Below the pieces are notes generated by a model. It ran no database searches. It was not told the DNA's origin and worked only from the letters and a program-made list of their open reading frames with translations. 64,000 nt of DNA from MB1-2 sp046566065 (lineage in GTDB: Bacteria > Actinomycetota > CADDZG01 > WHSQ01), in the NCBI GenBank assembly GCA_046566065.1, contig JBKHXK010000002.1, forward strand, positions 62,001-126,000. The letters are read 5' to 3'. Below, in pieces: positions 24,687 through 33,067 of this stretch (position 1 is its first letter; every line of letters begins with the position of its first letter). Both the position numbers and the translations under genes were made by a program.

Positions 24687-26305
24687 ACCGGCAGAACGCC
24701 GTGCTTGCGCCAGGGCCGCTCGACCTTCTTCGTCACGGCCGCCTCGAGGGCATGTGCGATCACCCCACGCGTGTCGGCGGGATCGATCACGTCGTCGATG
24801 AACGACCATCCGGCCGCGACGTAAGGAGAGATCTGCTCCCTGATCACCGCCACCATGTTGTTGCGCGCCTCGGCCTGTTCCTCGGGCGGCATGGCCTCGA
24901 TCTGCTTGCGGAAGATGATGTTGACCGCTCCCTCGGGGCCCATCACGGAGATCTCCGCGGTGGGCCACCCCACGATGAGGTCCGGCTCGTAGGCACGTCC
25001 GTTCATCACGTAATACCCGGCCCCGTAGCCCTTGCGCAGCACGACCGTCACTTTGGGAACCGTGGCTTCCGCGACGGCGAAGAGCATCTTGGCGCCGTGC
25101 CGGATGATGCCCTGCTTCTCGACCGCGCTCCCGACCAAGAACCCTGGGCAATCCATCAGGAAGACGAGAGGGATGTGGAACGCGTCGCAGAGCCACACGA
25201 AGCGAGCAGCCTTGTCGGCAGAGTTAACGTCCAGCGCTCCGCCGAGGAACTTGGGCTGGTTCGCGACGATGCCGACCGCCCGGCCCCCGATGCGGGCGAA
25301 CCCCGTGACGAGGTTCCGCGCCCAATCCGGCTTCATCGGGAAGAAGTCGCCGTCGTCGACGATCGCCTTGATGACCTTGTGGATGTCGTAGGCCTGGCGC
25401 GGGTTCGCCGGCACGATGTCGTAGAGCTCCTCCGCTCGTCGATCCGGGGGGTCGGACGGCTCCACGACCGGCGTCTCGACGAGGTTGGACGAGGGCATAA
25501 AGCTCAGGTACTTCCGCACGGCCTCGAGGCAGGCTTCGTCGTCCGGGACCTCGAGGTCCGCGACCCCGGAGATCTTGCAGTGGACCTTGCTCCCGCCCAT
25601 CTCCTCCGCGGTGACCTCTTCGCCCACGGCGGCCTTCACGAGGTGAGGTCCGGCCAGCGCCATGTTCGAGTTGCCCTTCACCATCGGCACGAAGTCGGCC
25701 AAGCCGGGGATGTAGGCGGTGCCTGCGGCACCCGGCCCCATCATCGCAGCGACCTGAGGGATGACCCCGCTCATGATCACCTGCTCTCGGAAGAGGTCGC
25801 CCGTGCGCGCGAACATCGAACCGGTCGCCTCTTGGATGCGCGCGCCGGCAGAGTCGATCAACCACACGAGCGGGATGCGCTCTCGCAGCGCGAGCTCGCG
25901 CATGCGCGTCGCTTTGATCTCGGTGACCATCCCCATCGAACCGGCCATCACGGTGAAGTCGTATGCGATCACCGCGACGTTGCGGCCGTCGATCTTGCCG
26001 ATCCCGGTGATGACCCCGTCCGCGGGAGTGAACTTGCCCTGCATCGCGGGCGATTGAGATTGGTGATGGGCCAGCAGACCGTGCTCCTGGAAGGTGCCCT
26101 CGTCGAACAGATGATCGATGCGTTCGCGCACGGTCATCTTGTTCTGGTCGTGCTGGCGTTTGACCCGCTCGGCGCCGCCCATCTGGCGGTACTCGTCCTT
26201 CTTGGCCGTGAGCTGCTCCACGTGGCCGCGCATGTCGGGGCCTTCGTAGGAGTAGGTGACCTGCGTGCGCTCGGCGTCGCCCGCGCCGGGATCGGCTTGG
26301 CTCAT
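24683..26305 (-). CDS. Acyl-CoA carboxylase carboxyltransferase (beta) subunit
   Basis: A 540-residue PccB/AccD-type carboxyltransferase that moves CO2 from biotin to propionyl-CoA, acetyl-CoA or a related acyl-CoA. Two crotonase-like halves are visible: DSAGARIQEATGSMFAR with GPGAAGTAYIPGLADFVPMV in the N half, and DCPGFLVGSAVEKQGIIRHGAKML with KGYGAGYYVMNG and GPEGAVNIIFRKQI in the C half. The ATG at 26305 has AAGGAAGGTGG upstream; a longer frame to 26431 lacks homologous sequence. Methylmalonyl-CoA decarboxylase alpha subunits look similar. It heads an operon with the downstream hydrolase. Confidence 0.95.
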   Translation of the reverse strand: MSQADPGAGDAERTQVTYSYEGPDMRGHVEQLTAKKDEYRQMGGAERVKRQHDQNKMTVRERIDHLFDEGTFQEHGLLAHHQSQSPAMQGKFTPADGVITGIGKIDGRNVAVIAYDFTVMAGSMGMVTEIKATRMRELALRERIPLVWLIDSAGARIQEATGSMFARTGDLFREQVIMSGVIPQVAAMMGPGAAGTAYIPGLADFVPMVKGNSNMALAGPHLVKAAVGEEVTAEEMGGSKVHCKISGVADLEVPDDEACLEAVRKYLSFMPSSNLVETPVVEPSDPPDRRAEELYDIVPANPRQAYDIHKVIKAIVDDGDFFPMKPDWARNLVTGFARIGGRAVGIVANQPKFLGGALDVNSADKAARFVWLCDAFHIPLVFLMDCPGFLVGSAVEKQGIIRHGAKMLFAVAEATVPKVTVVLRKGYGAGYYVMNGRAYEPDLIVGWPTAEISVMGPEGAVNIIFRKQIEAMPPEEQAEARNNMVAVIREQISPYVAAGWSFIDDVIDPADTRGVIAHALEAAVTKKVERPWRKHGVLPV

Positions 26306-26455
26306 ATTCCACCTTCCTTTGGGGCCCTTCGCCGGCCGTTGCCCAGCCGAAGTCTTCCCGGGCCTCGCTGATCGAAGGCTAACCGCGCTATCTCGGGAAC
26401 CCTTCGGTCCCCACGGCCGTCTGAAGCTCATAGGACGGACAACAGGAGGTGCTCG

Positions 26456-27400
26456 ATGGCGGGCTTGGTCACGAGGGTCAGGATCATGAAGAAGAGCCGC
26501 AGGGGCCTGCTCGCGGCCGCCCTGCTCGCGCTGTTGCTGGTTCCCGTGGCGTGCTCGGGCGCAGATAGCGCCGACTCAGCCGCCGGTGGGGACGGGGGGG
26601 CCGACGCGTCCCGCGCGCTCGGAGCTCCCGCGGTCCAGGCCGATGAGGAACGATCCTTCGACACCATGGCCACGGGCTCGGGAGGGGGCAGCACGGGGGA
26701 CCTCGCCTATCCGGAAACCCCCTCGACCGCGGCCCGGCTCCCGAAGTTCGGACCTTCCGTGATCAAGACCGCGTCGATCGACATCGGGCTCCCCAAGGAC
26801 GAGATCACGGACGCGATGAACGAGGCGATCTCGATCGCGGGAAGCCACGGCGGCTTCGTGCTCTCCTCCAGCTCCGGGCAAGGCGACACGCGAGGCACGC
26901 TGACGATGCGCATCCCATCGCAGAGGTTCGAAGCCGCGCTGGCGGAGCTCGAAGGTCTCGGCAAGGTGCGCTCCGAGAGGATCAGCGGCCAAGACGTCGG
27001 TCAGGACTTCGTCGACCTCGAGGCGCGCCTGCGCAACTGGGAGTCACAGGAAGCGGTGCTGCTGAGACTGATGGATCGCGCGGCGAGCGTTCAGGACACG
27101 ATCCGAGTGCAGAGCGAGCTGTCCAGGGTGCAGCTCGAGATCGAGCAGATCCGCGGACGTCTTCGCTTCCTGCGCGACCAGACGAGCTATGGAACGATCA
27201 CCGCAAGCTTCGGTCCCGTCGCTCCGCCGAAGCCGTCTACACCCGGCCGGTTCGCGCGGGCCTGGGAGCGTGCGGTCGACCTCATGCAGGGCTTCGTCGA
27301 GGGAGTGATCGTGGCGAGCGGTGTCGTGCTGCCCTTGGCCTTCCTGGCGTTCCTCGTCTACCTGGTGTTCCGAGCGTTGCGCCCGAGACTAAGCGCCTAG
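26456..27400 (+). CDS. DUF4349 lipoprotein
   Basis: A 314-residue predicted lipoprotein: lipobox LLVPVAC in an N-terminal signal, a low-complexity Gly/Ser/Ala/Asp linker, a DUF4349 domain (about 95-255) with TASIDIGLP, LTMRIPSQRFEAAL, DFVDLEARLRNWESQEAVLLRLMDRA and a coiled-coil stretch with IRVQSELSRVQLEIEQIRGR, and a C-terminal transmembrane helix (VVLPLAFLAFLVYLVF). The AGGAGG six bases before ATG 26456 decides the start; the ATG at 26486 is the alternative. Function is unknown. Confidence 0.88.
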   Translation: MAGLVTRVRIMKKSRRGLLAAALLALLLVPVACSGADSADSAAGGDGGADASRALGAPAVQADEERSFDTMATGSGGGSTGDLAYPETPSTAARLPKFGPSVIKTASIDIGLPKDEITDAMNEAISIAGSHGGFVLSSSSGQGDTRGTLTMRIPSQRFEAALAELEGLGKVRSERISGQDVGQDFVDLEARLRNWESQEAVLLRLMDRAASVQDTIRVQSELSRVQLEIEQIRGRLRFLRDQTSYGTITASFGPVAPPKPSTPGRFARAWERAVDLMQGFVEGVIVASGVVLPLAFLAFLVYLVFRALRPRLSA

Positions 27401-28173
27401 CGGTCCTTCCACTCCGGGGCGCGCTTCTGCAGGAACGCGGTGACGCCTTCGATCGTGTCCTCGGACTCGAGGCAGACGGTCAGCATCCCCGCGAGGTACT
27501 CGAGCGCCTCGGAGTGCGACATGTCCTCGGCCCGGTAGAAGGAACGCTTGCCGAGAGCCGCGATCAAGCCGCTCTTGGAGGTCAAGGTCGCGGAGAGTTC
27601 GGTGACCGCCGCATCGAGTTCGCTTGCAGGGACGACCCTGTTCACGAAACCCCAGCGCGCGGCTTCGTCGGCGTTCATCTTGCGTCCCGTGAGCATCAGC
27701 TCGAGCGCGACCTTGCGGGGCAGGTCGCGCTGGATCACCGCGGTGATCATGAAGGGCCACAGACCGATGTTGATCTCCGGCGTGCCGAACTGCGCGTGAT
27801 CGGCAGCTACGACGAGATCGCAGGCAAGCATGAGGCCGAAGCCTCCGGCTAGAGCGTGGCCGTTGACGCGAGCGACTACCGGGAGCCGCGACGCGCGCAT
27901 CTCTTCGAACAGCTTGCCGACGTCGGCCCGAGCGAAGTGCTCGCCGACCTTGGAATCGGCCACCATGCCCCCGAGATCGCCGCCGGCACAGAACGCCTTG
28001 TCGCCGCTTCCCGTGAGCACGACCGCGCGCACGTTGCGGTCGTCATCGGCGGCCTTCAGAGCTGACCGCAGACCCTGCACGACGTCGGGGTTGATGGCGT
28101 TGCGACGGTCGGGACGATCGATAGTGATCGTGGCAACGCCGCCGTCGACATGGGAGAGCACCGGATCGGACAC
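27397..28173 (-). CDS. Enoyl-CoA hydratase/isomerase family protein
   Basis: A 258-residue crotonase with IDRPDRRNAINPDV, GDKAFCAGGDLGGM and VNGHALAGGFGLMLACDLV. Like the other crotonase in this window, it lacks the standard catalytic Glu pair in an obvious place (INIGLWPFM), so substrate and reaction are open. Its stop codon overlaps that of the DUF4349 gene on the opposite strand. It is not linked to other acyl-CoA genes on its own strand. Confidence 0.88.
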   Translation of the reverse strand: MSDPVLSHVDGGVATITIDRPDRRNAINPDVVQGLRSALKAADDDRNVRAVVLTGSGDKAFCAGGDLGGMVADSKVGEHFARADVGKLFEEMRASRLPVVARVNGHALAGGFGLMLACDLVVAADHAQFGTPEINIGLWPFMITAVIQRDLPRKVALELMLTGRKMNADEAARWGFVNRVVPASELDAAVTELSATLTSKSGLIAALGKRSFYRAEDMSHSEALEYLAGMLTVCLESEDTIEGVTAFLQKRAPEWKDR

Positions 28174-28245
28174 GGACGAACCCTAATCAGTCGTTGAAGA
28201 CGTCGAGGAACCACGCCCAGACGCGGTCCGGTTAGAAGAGAACGG

Positions 28246-28446
28246 TTAGACGATCTCCAGACGGCGGGCCAGGTCGTGGATCGCCGTCGAGGGGAAGCGG
28301 CGGTGGCCGCCCAGGGTCATCACGTGTGGGATCTTGCCCTCTTTGGCCCAGCGGGAGACGGTCTTGGGCGAGACCCGCAGGATGCGGGCCGCCTCGGCGG
28401 TGCGGATATAGCTCTCGTCTGTGGCGCCGTGCTGCAACTCGGCCAT
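28246..28446 (-). CDS. bldC: BldC-like small MerR-type DNA-binding protein
   Basis: A 66-residue winged helix-turn-helix protein. YIRTAEAARILRVSPKTVSRWAKEGKIP and MTLGGHRRF match Streptomyces BldC, which binds head-to-tail on direct repeats and delays development. The ATG at 28446 gives the family's usual length; a longer frame to 28524 has no homologous residues. In this window it is one of two developmental-type regulators with BldD. Monocistronic. Confidence 0.92.
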   Translation of the reverse strand: MAELQHGATDESYIRTAEAARILRVSPKTVSRWAKEGKIPHVMTLGGHRRFPSTAIHDLARRLEIV

Positions 28447-28600
28447 ACCCACGCAGGGCCTCCTGAAAGTCGCGTCTGTCCGTACTGGGACTATCGGCCG
28501 GATCGAGGCAGCACCTAAGGGCAATCGAGCTGCCGGTTGGTGTTTCAGAAGGTGTTACTGGAGTGGCGAGTGACCGCTGCGTGGCGATTTGCGCCTGGCT

Positions 28601-28834
28601 CTAGGTCCCCTCGAGCAGGGAGCTGATGCGCAGCTTCAAGACCTCGGGACAGGGGGTGGCGCCTTTGAGGCGCCCCATGAGGAGGAGGACCTCTTCTTCG
28701 AGACCGTAGCGCTCGAGGCAGGGAGCGCACTCCTCGAGGTGGACCTGGATCTCGTGCCGCTCGGTGGCGGAGAGGACCTCGCCGTCCATGAAGAGGTAGG
28801 CACGTTGGAGGGTCTCCCTACAGTGCTCTTTCAC
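28601..28834 (-). CDS. rsrA: Zinc-binding anti-sigma factor RsrA
   Basis: A 77-residue zf-HC2 anti-sigma factor for SigR. Zinc ligands are HCRET near the N-terminus and HLEECAPC (HxxxCxxC). In Streptomyces, oxidation of these cysteines releases zinc and SigR, giving the thiol-stress response; mycothiol-related genes are the classic targets. It follows sigR with a three-base gap, the family's fixed arrangement. Confidence 0.93.
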   Translation of the reverse strand: MKEHCRETLQRAYLFMDGEVLSATERHEIQVHLEECAPCLERYGLEEEVLLLMGRLKGATPCPEVLKLRISSLLEGT

Positions 28835-28837
28835 GAG

Positions 28838-29491
28838 CTACTGCCCCCCGGCTTCTGACCGTCGGCGCTCATCTGCGTCCCCGTCCCCGTTCGATCCGTG
28901 GGCCCCGGGACCGATCCCTCGATCCCTTGCTAGCTCCCACAACCGCTTCTGGAGCGCTTTTCTTCCCCGATGGAGCCGGGACATGACGGTACCCAGGGGG
29001 ACCTCCATGATCTCGGCCATCTCGGCGTACGAGAAATCTTCTATGTCCGAGAGGACGACCGCAAGCCTGAATTGCTCGGGCAGCTCGTCCAGGGCCTCGA
29101 TGATGTCGGAATCGACGACGGCGTCGAGCACGATCGTCTCTGGGCTCTTGGTGAACTCGGGGTCGTGGTTCTTCAGCTCCTGATAGAGGTCGAAGTCCTC
29201 CACCTCTTCGGAAGAGACCTTCTGCGGCTCTCTCTGCTTCTTGCGGTAGACGTTGATGTAGGCGTTCGTGAGGATCCGGAACAGCCACGCCTTCAGGTTG
29301 GTCCCTGCTTCGAAGCGGTCGAAGGCCCTATAGGCCCGCAGCATCGTCTCCTGGACGAGGTCTTCGGCGTCGGCCGGGTTGCGGGTCATCCGCAGCGCCG
29401 CGGCGTAGAGCGAATCCAGCAGAGGAAGAGCGTCCTCCTGGAAGCGCCTGCGCTCGTCGACGCTCAGGTCGACGGGACTGACATCAGCCAC
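28838..29491 (-). CDS. sigR: ECF sigma factor SigR/SigH
   Basis: A 217-residue ECF sigma factor of the SigR/SigH (ECF12) group. Region 2 has MTRNPADAEDLVQETMLRAYRAFDRFEAGTNLKAWLFRIL (in parts: DAEDLVQETMLRAY, NLKAWLFRILTNAYIN). Region 4 has ALDELPEQFRLAVVLSDIEDFSYAEMAEIMEVPLGTVMSRLHRGRKAL (EIMEVPLGTVMSRLHRGR). It directs the disulfide-stress regulon from GGAAT-N18-GTT promoters and is held by RsrA, encoded next. A charged 25-residue C-terminal tail is added. It overlaps ddl by eight bases. Confidence 0.96.
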   Translation of the reverse strand: MADVSPVDLSVDERRRFQEDALPLLDSLYAAALRMTRNPADAEDLVQETMLRAYRAFDRFEAGTNLKAWLFRILTNAYINVYRKKQREPQKVSSEEVEDFDLYQELKNHDPEFTKSPETIVLDAVVDSDIIEALDELPEQFRLAVVLSDIEDFSYAEMAEIMEVPLGTVMSRLHRGRKALQKRLWELARDRGIGPGAHGSNGDGDADERRRSEAGGQ

Positions 29492-30656
29492 GCTTGCCTC
29501 CCAGGGAGGCCTTGGCGAGCATCCCGGAGTCGAAGGTGTACATGAGCCGCTCGGTCTCTTGGTGGCGCTCCAGGGCCAGGTCGATCAGCTCCTGGGCGAG
29601 GTCCGCGAACGAGACCCCCGAGGCCTCCCACAGGTAGAAGGAGAAGGAGCCCGGGGTCGTGTTGATCTCCATGACCCAAGTCTCCCCACTCTCGGTGTTG
29701 ACGAACGAGTCGACCCGGGCGACGCCCTCGGCCCCCGTCGCGCGGAACGCCCGCACCGCATTGTCCTGGATCTGTTTCGTCAGCTCTTCGGAGATGGGGG
29801 CCGGGATCCGGCGCTCGAGCGAGGCCATCCCCTCGGAGGTCTTGGAGCCACCCTGCTTGCCTCCACCTCGCATGTATTTGTCCTCGAAGGAGAGGAACTC
29901 CTCCCACGCAACCGGCTGTTCGCACACCGAAGGCCGGGGAGGCCGGCTCGCTCCACCGAGGACGGAGCAGTTGATCTCGATGCAGCCCTCCATCGCTCTC
30001 TCGACCAGCACGCGCCGGTCGTAGCTGCCCGCAACCTCGATCAACTCGATCAGCTCGGCCCGGCTGCTCGCCTTGCCGATCCCGACGCTCGAGCCCGCCT
30101 TCACGGGCTTGACGAACACGGGGTAGGTGAGGCCCTGCTCGACGCGGTCCGCCGCCCCCTCCAGGTCCGCCTTCTCGCCGAAGTCCAGCACGACGTCCGG
30201 GACGACCGGCAGCCCGGCGGCCTTCAACGCCGCCTTCATCGCTACCTTGTCCATCCCCACGGCCGACGCCGTGACCGACGACCCGGCGTACGGCAGCCCG
30301 GCCATCTCGAGGAGGCCCTGCAAGGTGCCGTCTTCACCGAAGGTGCCGTGCACGGCGGGGATCACGACGTCCAGTGCCACCTTGCGCGGCCCCTTCAGGC
30401 GGCTCCCGGGCACGGTCAAACCACCCGAGCCCGTGACCGGCGACAGGACCGCCTCTTCCCCGGCCTGGTCCCACCTCTGGCTCTTGAAGACCTCGAGGTC
30501 GTTCAGGCCCGGCCCGGTCAGCCAGCGGCCCTCACGCGTGATGTAGATCGGCACCGCCTCGTGGCGCTCGGACAGGACCGCCATCAGCTGATGGGCGGTG
30601 ACTATCGACACCTCGTGCTCGACCGAACGGCCGCCGAAAACGACTCCAACTCGCAT
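29484..30656 (-). CDS. ddl: D-alanine--D-alanine ligase
   Basis: A 390-residue ATP-grasp enzyme that joins two D-Ala for peptidoglycan precursors. Motifs: MRVGVVFGGRSVEHEVS, VIPAVHGTFGEDGTLQGLLEMAGLPYAGS (HGTFGEDGTLQG), PVFVKPVKAGSSVGIGK, and VMEINTTPGSF. The ATG at 30656 is chosen because it begins exactly at the conserved first strand. The next gene upstream on this strand is MurF, the enzyme that uses its product. Overlap with sigR suggests co-expression with the thiol-stress operon. Confidence 0.96.
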   Translation of the reverse strand: MRVGVVFGGRSVEHEVSIVTAHQLMAVLSERHEAVPIYITREGRWLTGPGLNDLEVFKSQRWDQAGEEAVLSPVTGSGGLTVPGSRLKGPRKVALDVVIPAVHGTFGEDGTLQGLLEMAGLPYAGSSVTASAVGMDKVAMKAALKAAGLPVVPDVVLDFGEKADLEGAADRVEQGLTYPVFVKPVKAGSSVGIGKASSRAELIELIEVAGSYDRRVLVERAMEGCIEINCSVLGGASRPPRPSVCEQPVAWEEFLSFEDKYMRGGGKQGGSKTSEGMASLERRIPAPISEELTKQIQDNAVRAFRATGAEGVARVDSFVNTESGETWVMEINTTPGSFSFYLWEASGVSFADLAQELIDLALERHQETERLMYTFDSGMLAKASLGGKRG

Positions 30657-30731
30657 GGGCGGCAGTCTAGTTGGCGACGCTTTGCGCGATATCGGGGCAC
30701 GCATGCCCCCTTGCGCACCAGAGCGGCGAGG

Positions 30732-32258
30732 TCAGCCCTCGTACTGGTCGGGCAGGTCGTTCTCGAAGAGCACCACGTCGCCGGGCTGCAAGATCCCCTT
30801 CAGGCGCTCGGTCGCCTCGCCCAGGGTGTCGACGACGATCACCTCGGCCCCCTCGCCCGCGGACCCGGCACCGGAGACGAGAGCCGAGCGGTTCAGGCGG
30901 GCGACGAAGATCACGGTGTCGGCGACGGAGGCCGCATGCCGCCCGAAGCGCGCGTTCTCCTCTTCCTGCAGAGGGCCGAGCTCGACGATGCCCGGGGTCA
31001 CCACCACCCGTTTGCGGGCGGGCATCTGCTCCAGGACCTCGAGCGCGGCGGCGGCCCCCTCTGGGTTCGAGTTATAGGCGTCGTCGATCACGGTGACGCC
31101 TCCGGCCCCCTGGATCACCTGCAGACGATGCTCGACGGGCTCCAGAGAGGCGATCCGGGGGCCGAGCTCCTCCAGCGGTCTGCCGATCGCGGTCGCCACT
31201 GCGACGCCGGCCAGGATGTGACCGAGCGCATGTCGCCCGAGGAGCTTGGTCGTCACCGCGTACTCGCCGAGCTCGGTCACCAACTTCATGGTCGTCCCCT
31301 GGCTCGTGACCTGAACGTCGCGCGCGGTGACATCGGGACGGCCCTCTGGGTCGAGGCCGTAACGGATCAGCTTCGGCCCGGCCGTCTTGTCCGCGAGCTG
31401 CCGGACCTCCTTGTCGTCGGTGTTCATCACCGCGATCCCATCGGGAGGAAGCGTGGCCACGATCTCGTACTTGCCCCGGCGGATCGCGTCCATGGAGCCG
31501 AACCGCTCGAGATGGGCGGGCCCGATCGCGGTCAGAACCCCCACCTTCTGCTCGACGAAACGGCACAGCTCTTCGATCTCGCCGACCCCGTAGGCCCCCA
31601 TCTCGACCACGAAGTAGCGGTGCGCGTGTGTGAGTTGCTCGTTGATCGTCCGGCACACTCCGAGTGGCGTGTTGAACGATCCGGGGGTTGCGAGCACCTC
31701 GTCGCGCCGGCCCACGAGTCCCTGGATCGCGAACTTCGTCGAGGTCTTCCCGAACGATCCCGTTACCCCGATGACCAAAGGCCCGACCTCTTTCAGCCGA
31801 GAGCGCGCTTTGCGCAGGTAGTGATCGTTGATGGCCCCCTGAACCGGAGACATCACCAGGTCTGCCAGCACCAGGACGCGCGGAAGCCCGAAGAACAGCA
31901 GCGCGAACATGATCGCCGTCGTGAGCAGATCCCACGGCGTCCCCCAAGAGATATGGACCACGCCCGACGGGACCAGCACGCCTAACACCGACAACACCAC
32001 CGCAGTGATCAGGATGCGCCAGGCTCGACCCGTCATCACCAGCGGCTTCTTCGCGGGGGCCGAGCGAAGGAACAGCCTGCGATCGCGATTCGCGCGACAC
32101 CACTCCAGGAAGCGCCTGCGTTTGTAGCCCTCGAGTTGGAAGACATGCAGAGCGCGCCGCGCTCGGAAGTACTGCAGCACGCCGAAGGTGGGGATCACCC
32201 CGTAGATGATGATCCGCAGGATCACCGAGTAGTACGCGAACGGATCGGCCCTACCCAT
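30732..32258 (-). CDS. Membrane-anchored MurF-like Mur ligase
   Basis: A 508-residue Mur ligase. The ATP-binding P-loop reads GVTGSFGKTSTK (usual GSNGKTTTK) and the MurF hallmark IDDAYNSNPEG is present. Instead of the usual soluble UDP-binding domain, the first 150 residues hold about four transmembrane segments (YYSVILRIIIYGVIPTFGVL, ILITAVVLSVLGVLV, LLTTAIMFALLFFGLPRVLVLADL). The central (160-370) and C-terminal ligase domains are complete. Possible function: adding D-Ala-D-Ala to UDP-MurNAc-tripeptide, or a related amide bond at the membrane. Gene order murF-like, then ddl. A separate soluble murF may exist elsewhere. Confidence 0.85.
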   Translation of the reverse strand: MGRADPFAYYSVILRIIIYGVIPTFGVLQYFRARRALHVFQLEGYKRRRFLEWCRANRDRRLFLRSAPAKKPLVMTGRAWRILITAVVLSVLGVLVPSGVVHISWGTPWDLLTTAIMFALLFFGLPRVLVLADLVMSPVQGAINDHYLRKARSRLKEVGPLVIGVTGSFGKTSTKFAIQGLVGRRDEVLATPGSFNTPLGVCRTINEQLTHAHRYFVVEMGAYGVGEIEELCRFVEQKVGVLTAIGPAHLERFGSMDAIRRGKYEIVATLPPDGIAVMNTDDKEVRQLADKTAGPKLIRYGLDPEGRPDVTARDVQVTSQGTTMKLVTELGEYAVTTKLLGRHALGHILAGVAVATAIGRPLEELGPRIASLEPVEHRLQVIQGAGGVTVIDDAYNSNPEGAAAALEVLEQMPARKRVVVTPGIVELGPLQEEENARFGRHAASVADTVIFVARLNRSALVSGAGSAGEGAEVIVVDTLGEATERLKGILQPGDVVLFENDLPDQYEG

Positions 32259-33036
32259 CGGCGCCGGCTCCCAGGAAGTGACGCACGACCACGCAGAATC
32301 GATCCGGCTCGTCGAGATAAGCGAAGTGACCCGCTCCCTCGAACACGACCAGGCCCGCGTCGGGGATCTCTTCCTCCATCGTGCGGGCGTGGCTCAGTGG
32401 CACCGCGTCGTCGTTCGAGCCCCACACCAGCAGCGTCGAGGAACGGACGCGCGGGAGCAGGCCGATGAAGTCCTCGTTGACGACCTTCACGAGGATCGGC
32501 CGCAGAGGCCCCGCGTCCCGATAGTCGGCCGACTGGATGCGGCGGTAGATCGCGTCTCGAACCCGCGCTCCGGGGTCGCCGAGACGTCCCGCGGCCCGCG
32601 CCCCTTTCGAGATCCCCCTCCGCACACGTGCCTTCATCGAAGGTGGCGTGCGAAGGCCCGACGAAGCCTGCAGCACGAGCTTGTCCACCAGCCGCGGATG
32701 GGTGGCGGCCAGGTACAGAGAGGTCTTCGCTCCGTAAGAGTGACCAACGAAGTGAGCGCGCTCCACTCCGAGCTCGGCCAGCACGTCTCGGACGAAGACG
32801 GCGTAGTCGGCGGTCCCCCACACGCCGTCCGGAAGCGGAGACTCCCCGAAGCCGGGGAGGTCGATCGCGATCGTTCGGAACGAGCGGGCCAAGCAGTCGA
32901 TCACCGGACGCATCGACTCGATCCGGCCCCCCCAACCATGGAGAACGACCACGGGGTCGCCCGAGCCGGACACGCGCACGCGCGCCTTCTGGGACCCGAT
33001 CTGTATGAAGTCGTCTTGCCCGGTCGGTTCGATCAC
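32251..33036 (-). CDS. Alpha/beta hydrolase
   Basis: A 261-residue hydrolase: VVLHGWGGRIES, nucleophile elbow VGHSYGAKTSLY with Ser, LLVWGSNDDAVPL for the acid, and FEGAGHFAYLDEP for His. It belongs to the general MhpC/BioH-like group; the substrate is unknown. The GTG at 33036 is used because the longer frame upstream has low-complexity, arginine-rich sequence antisense to the next gene. It overlaps the MurF-like start by eight bases and is likely first in the leftward operon hydrolase, murF-like, ddl, sigR, rsrA. Confidence 0.87.
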   Translation of the reverse strand: MIEPTGQDDFIQIGSQKARVRVSGSGDPVVVLHGWGGRIESMRPVIDCLARSFRTIAIDLPGFGESPLPDGVWGTADYAVFVRDVLAELGVERAHFVGHSYGAKTSLYLAATHPRLVDKLVLQASSGLRTPPSMKARVRRGISKGARAAGRLGDPGARVRDAIYRRIQSADYRDAGPLRPILVKVVNEDFIGLLPRVRSSTLLVWGSNDDAVPLSHARTMEEEIPDAGLVVFEGAGHFAYLDEPDRFCVVVRHFLGAGADG

Positions 33037-33067
33037 GCCGCGAGTATCCCCGCTGGCAACACCAGCA

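Noticed and set aside
24701..26371. 556-codon plus-strand open frame opposite the carboxyltransferase
   Set aside because: Histidine/arginine-rich low-complexity product typical of the antisense frame of GC-rich genes.
29559..31985. 808-codon plus-strand open frame opposite ddl and the MurF-like gene
   Set aside because: No domain; spans two well-identified genes in antisense and follows their GC-skewed codon pattern.
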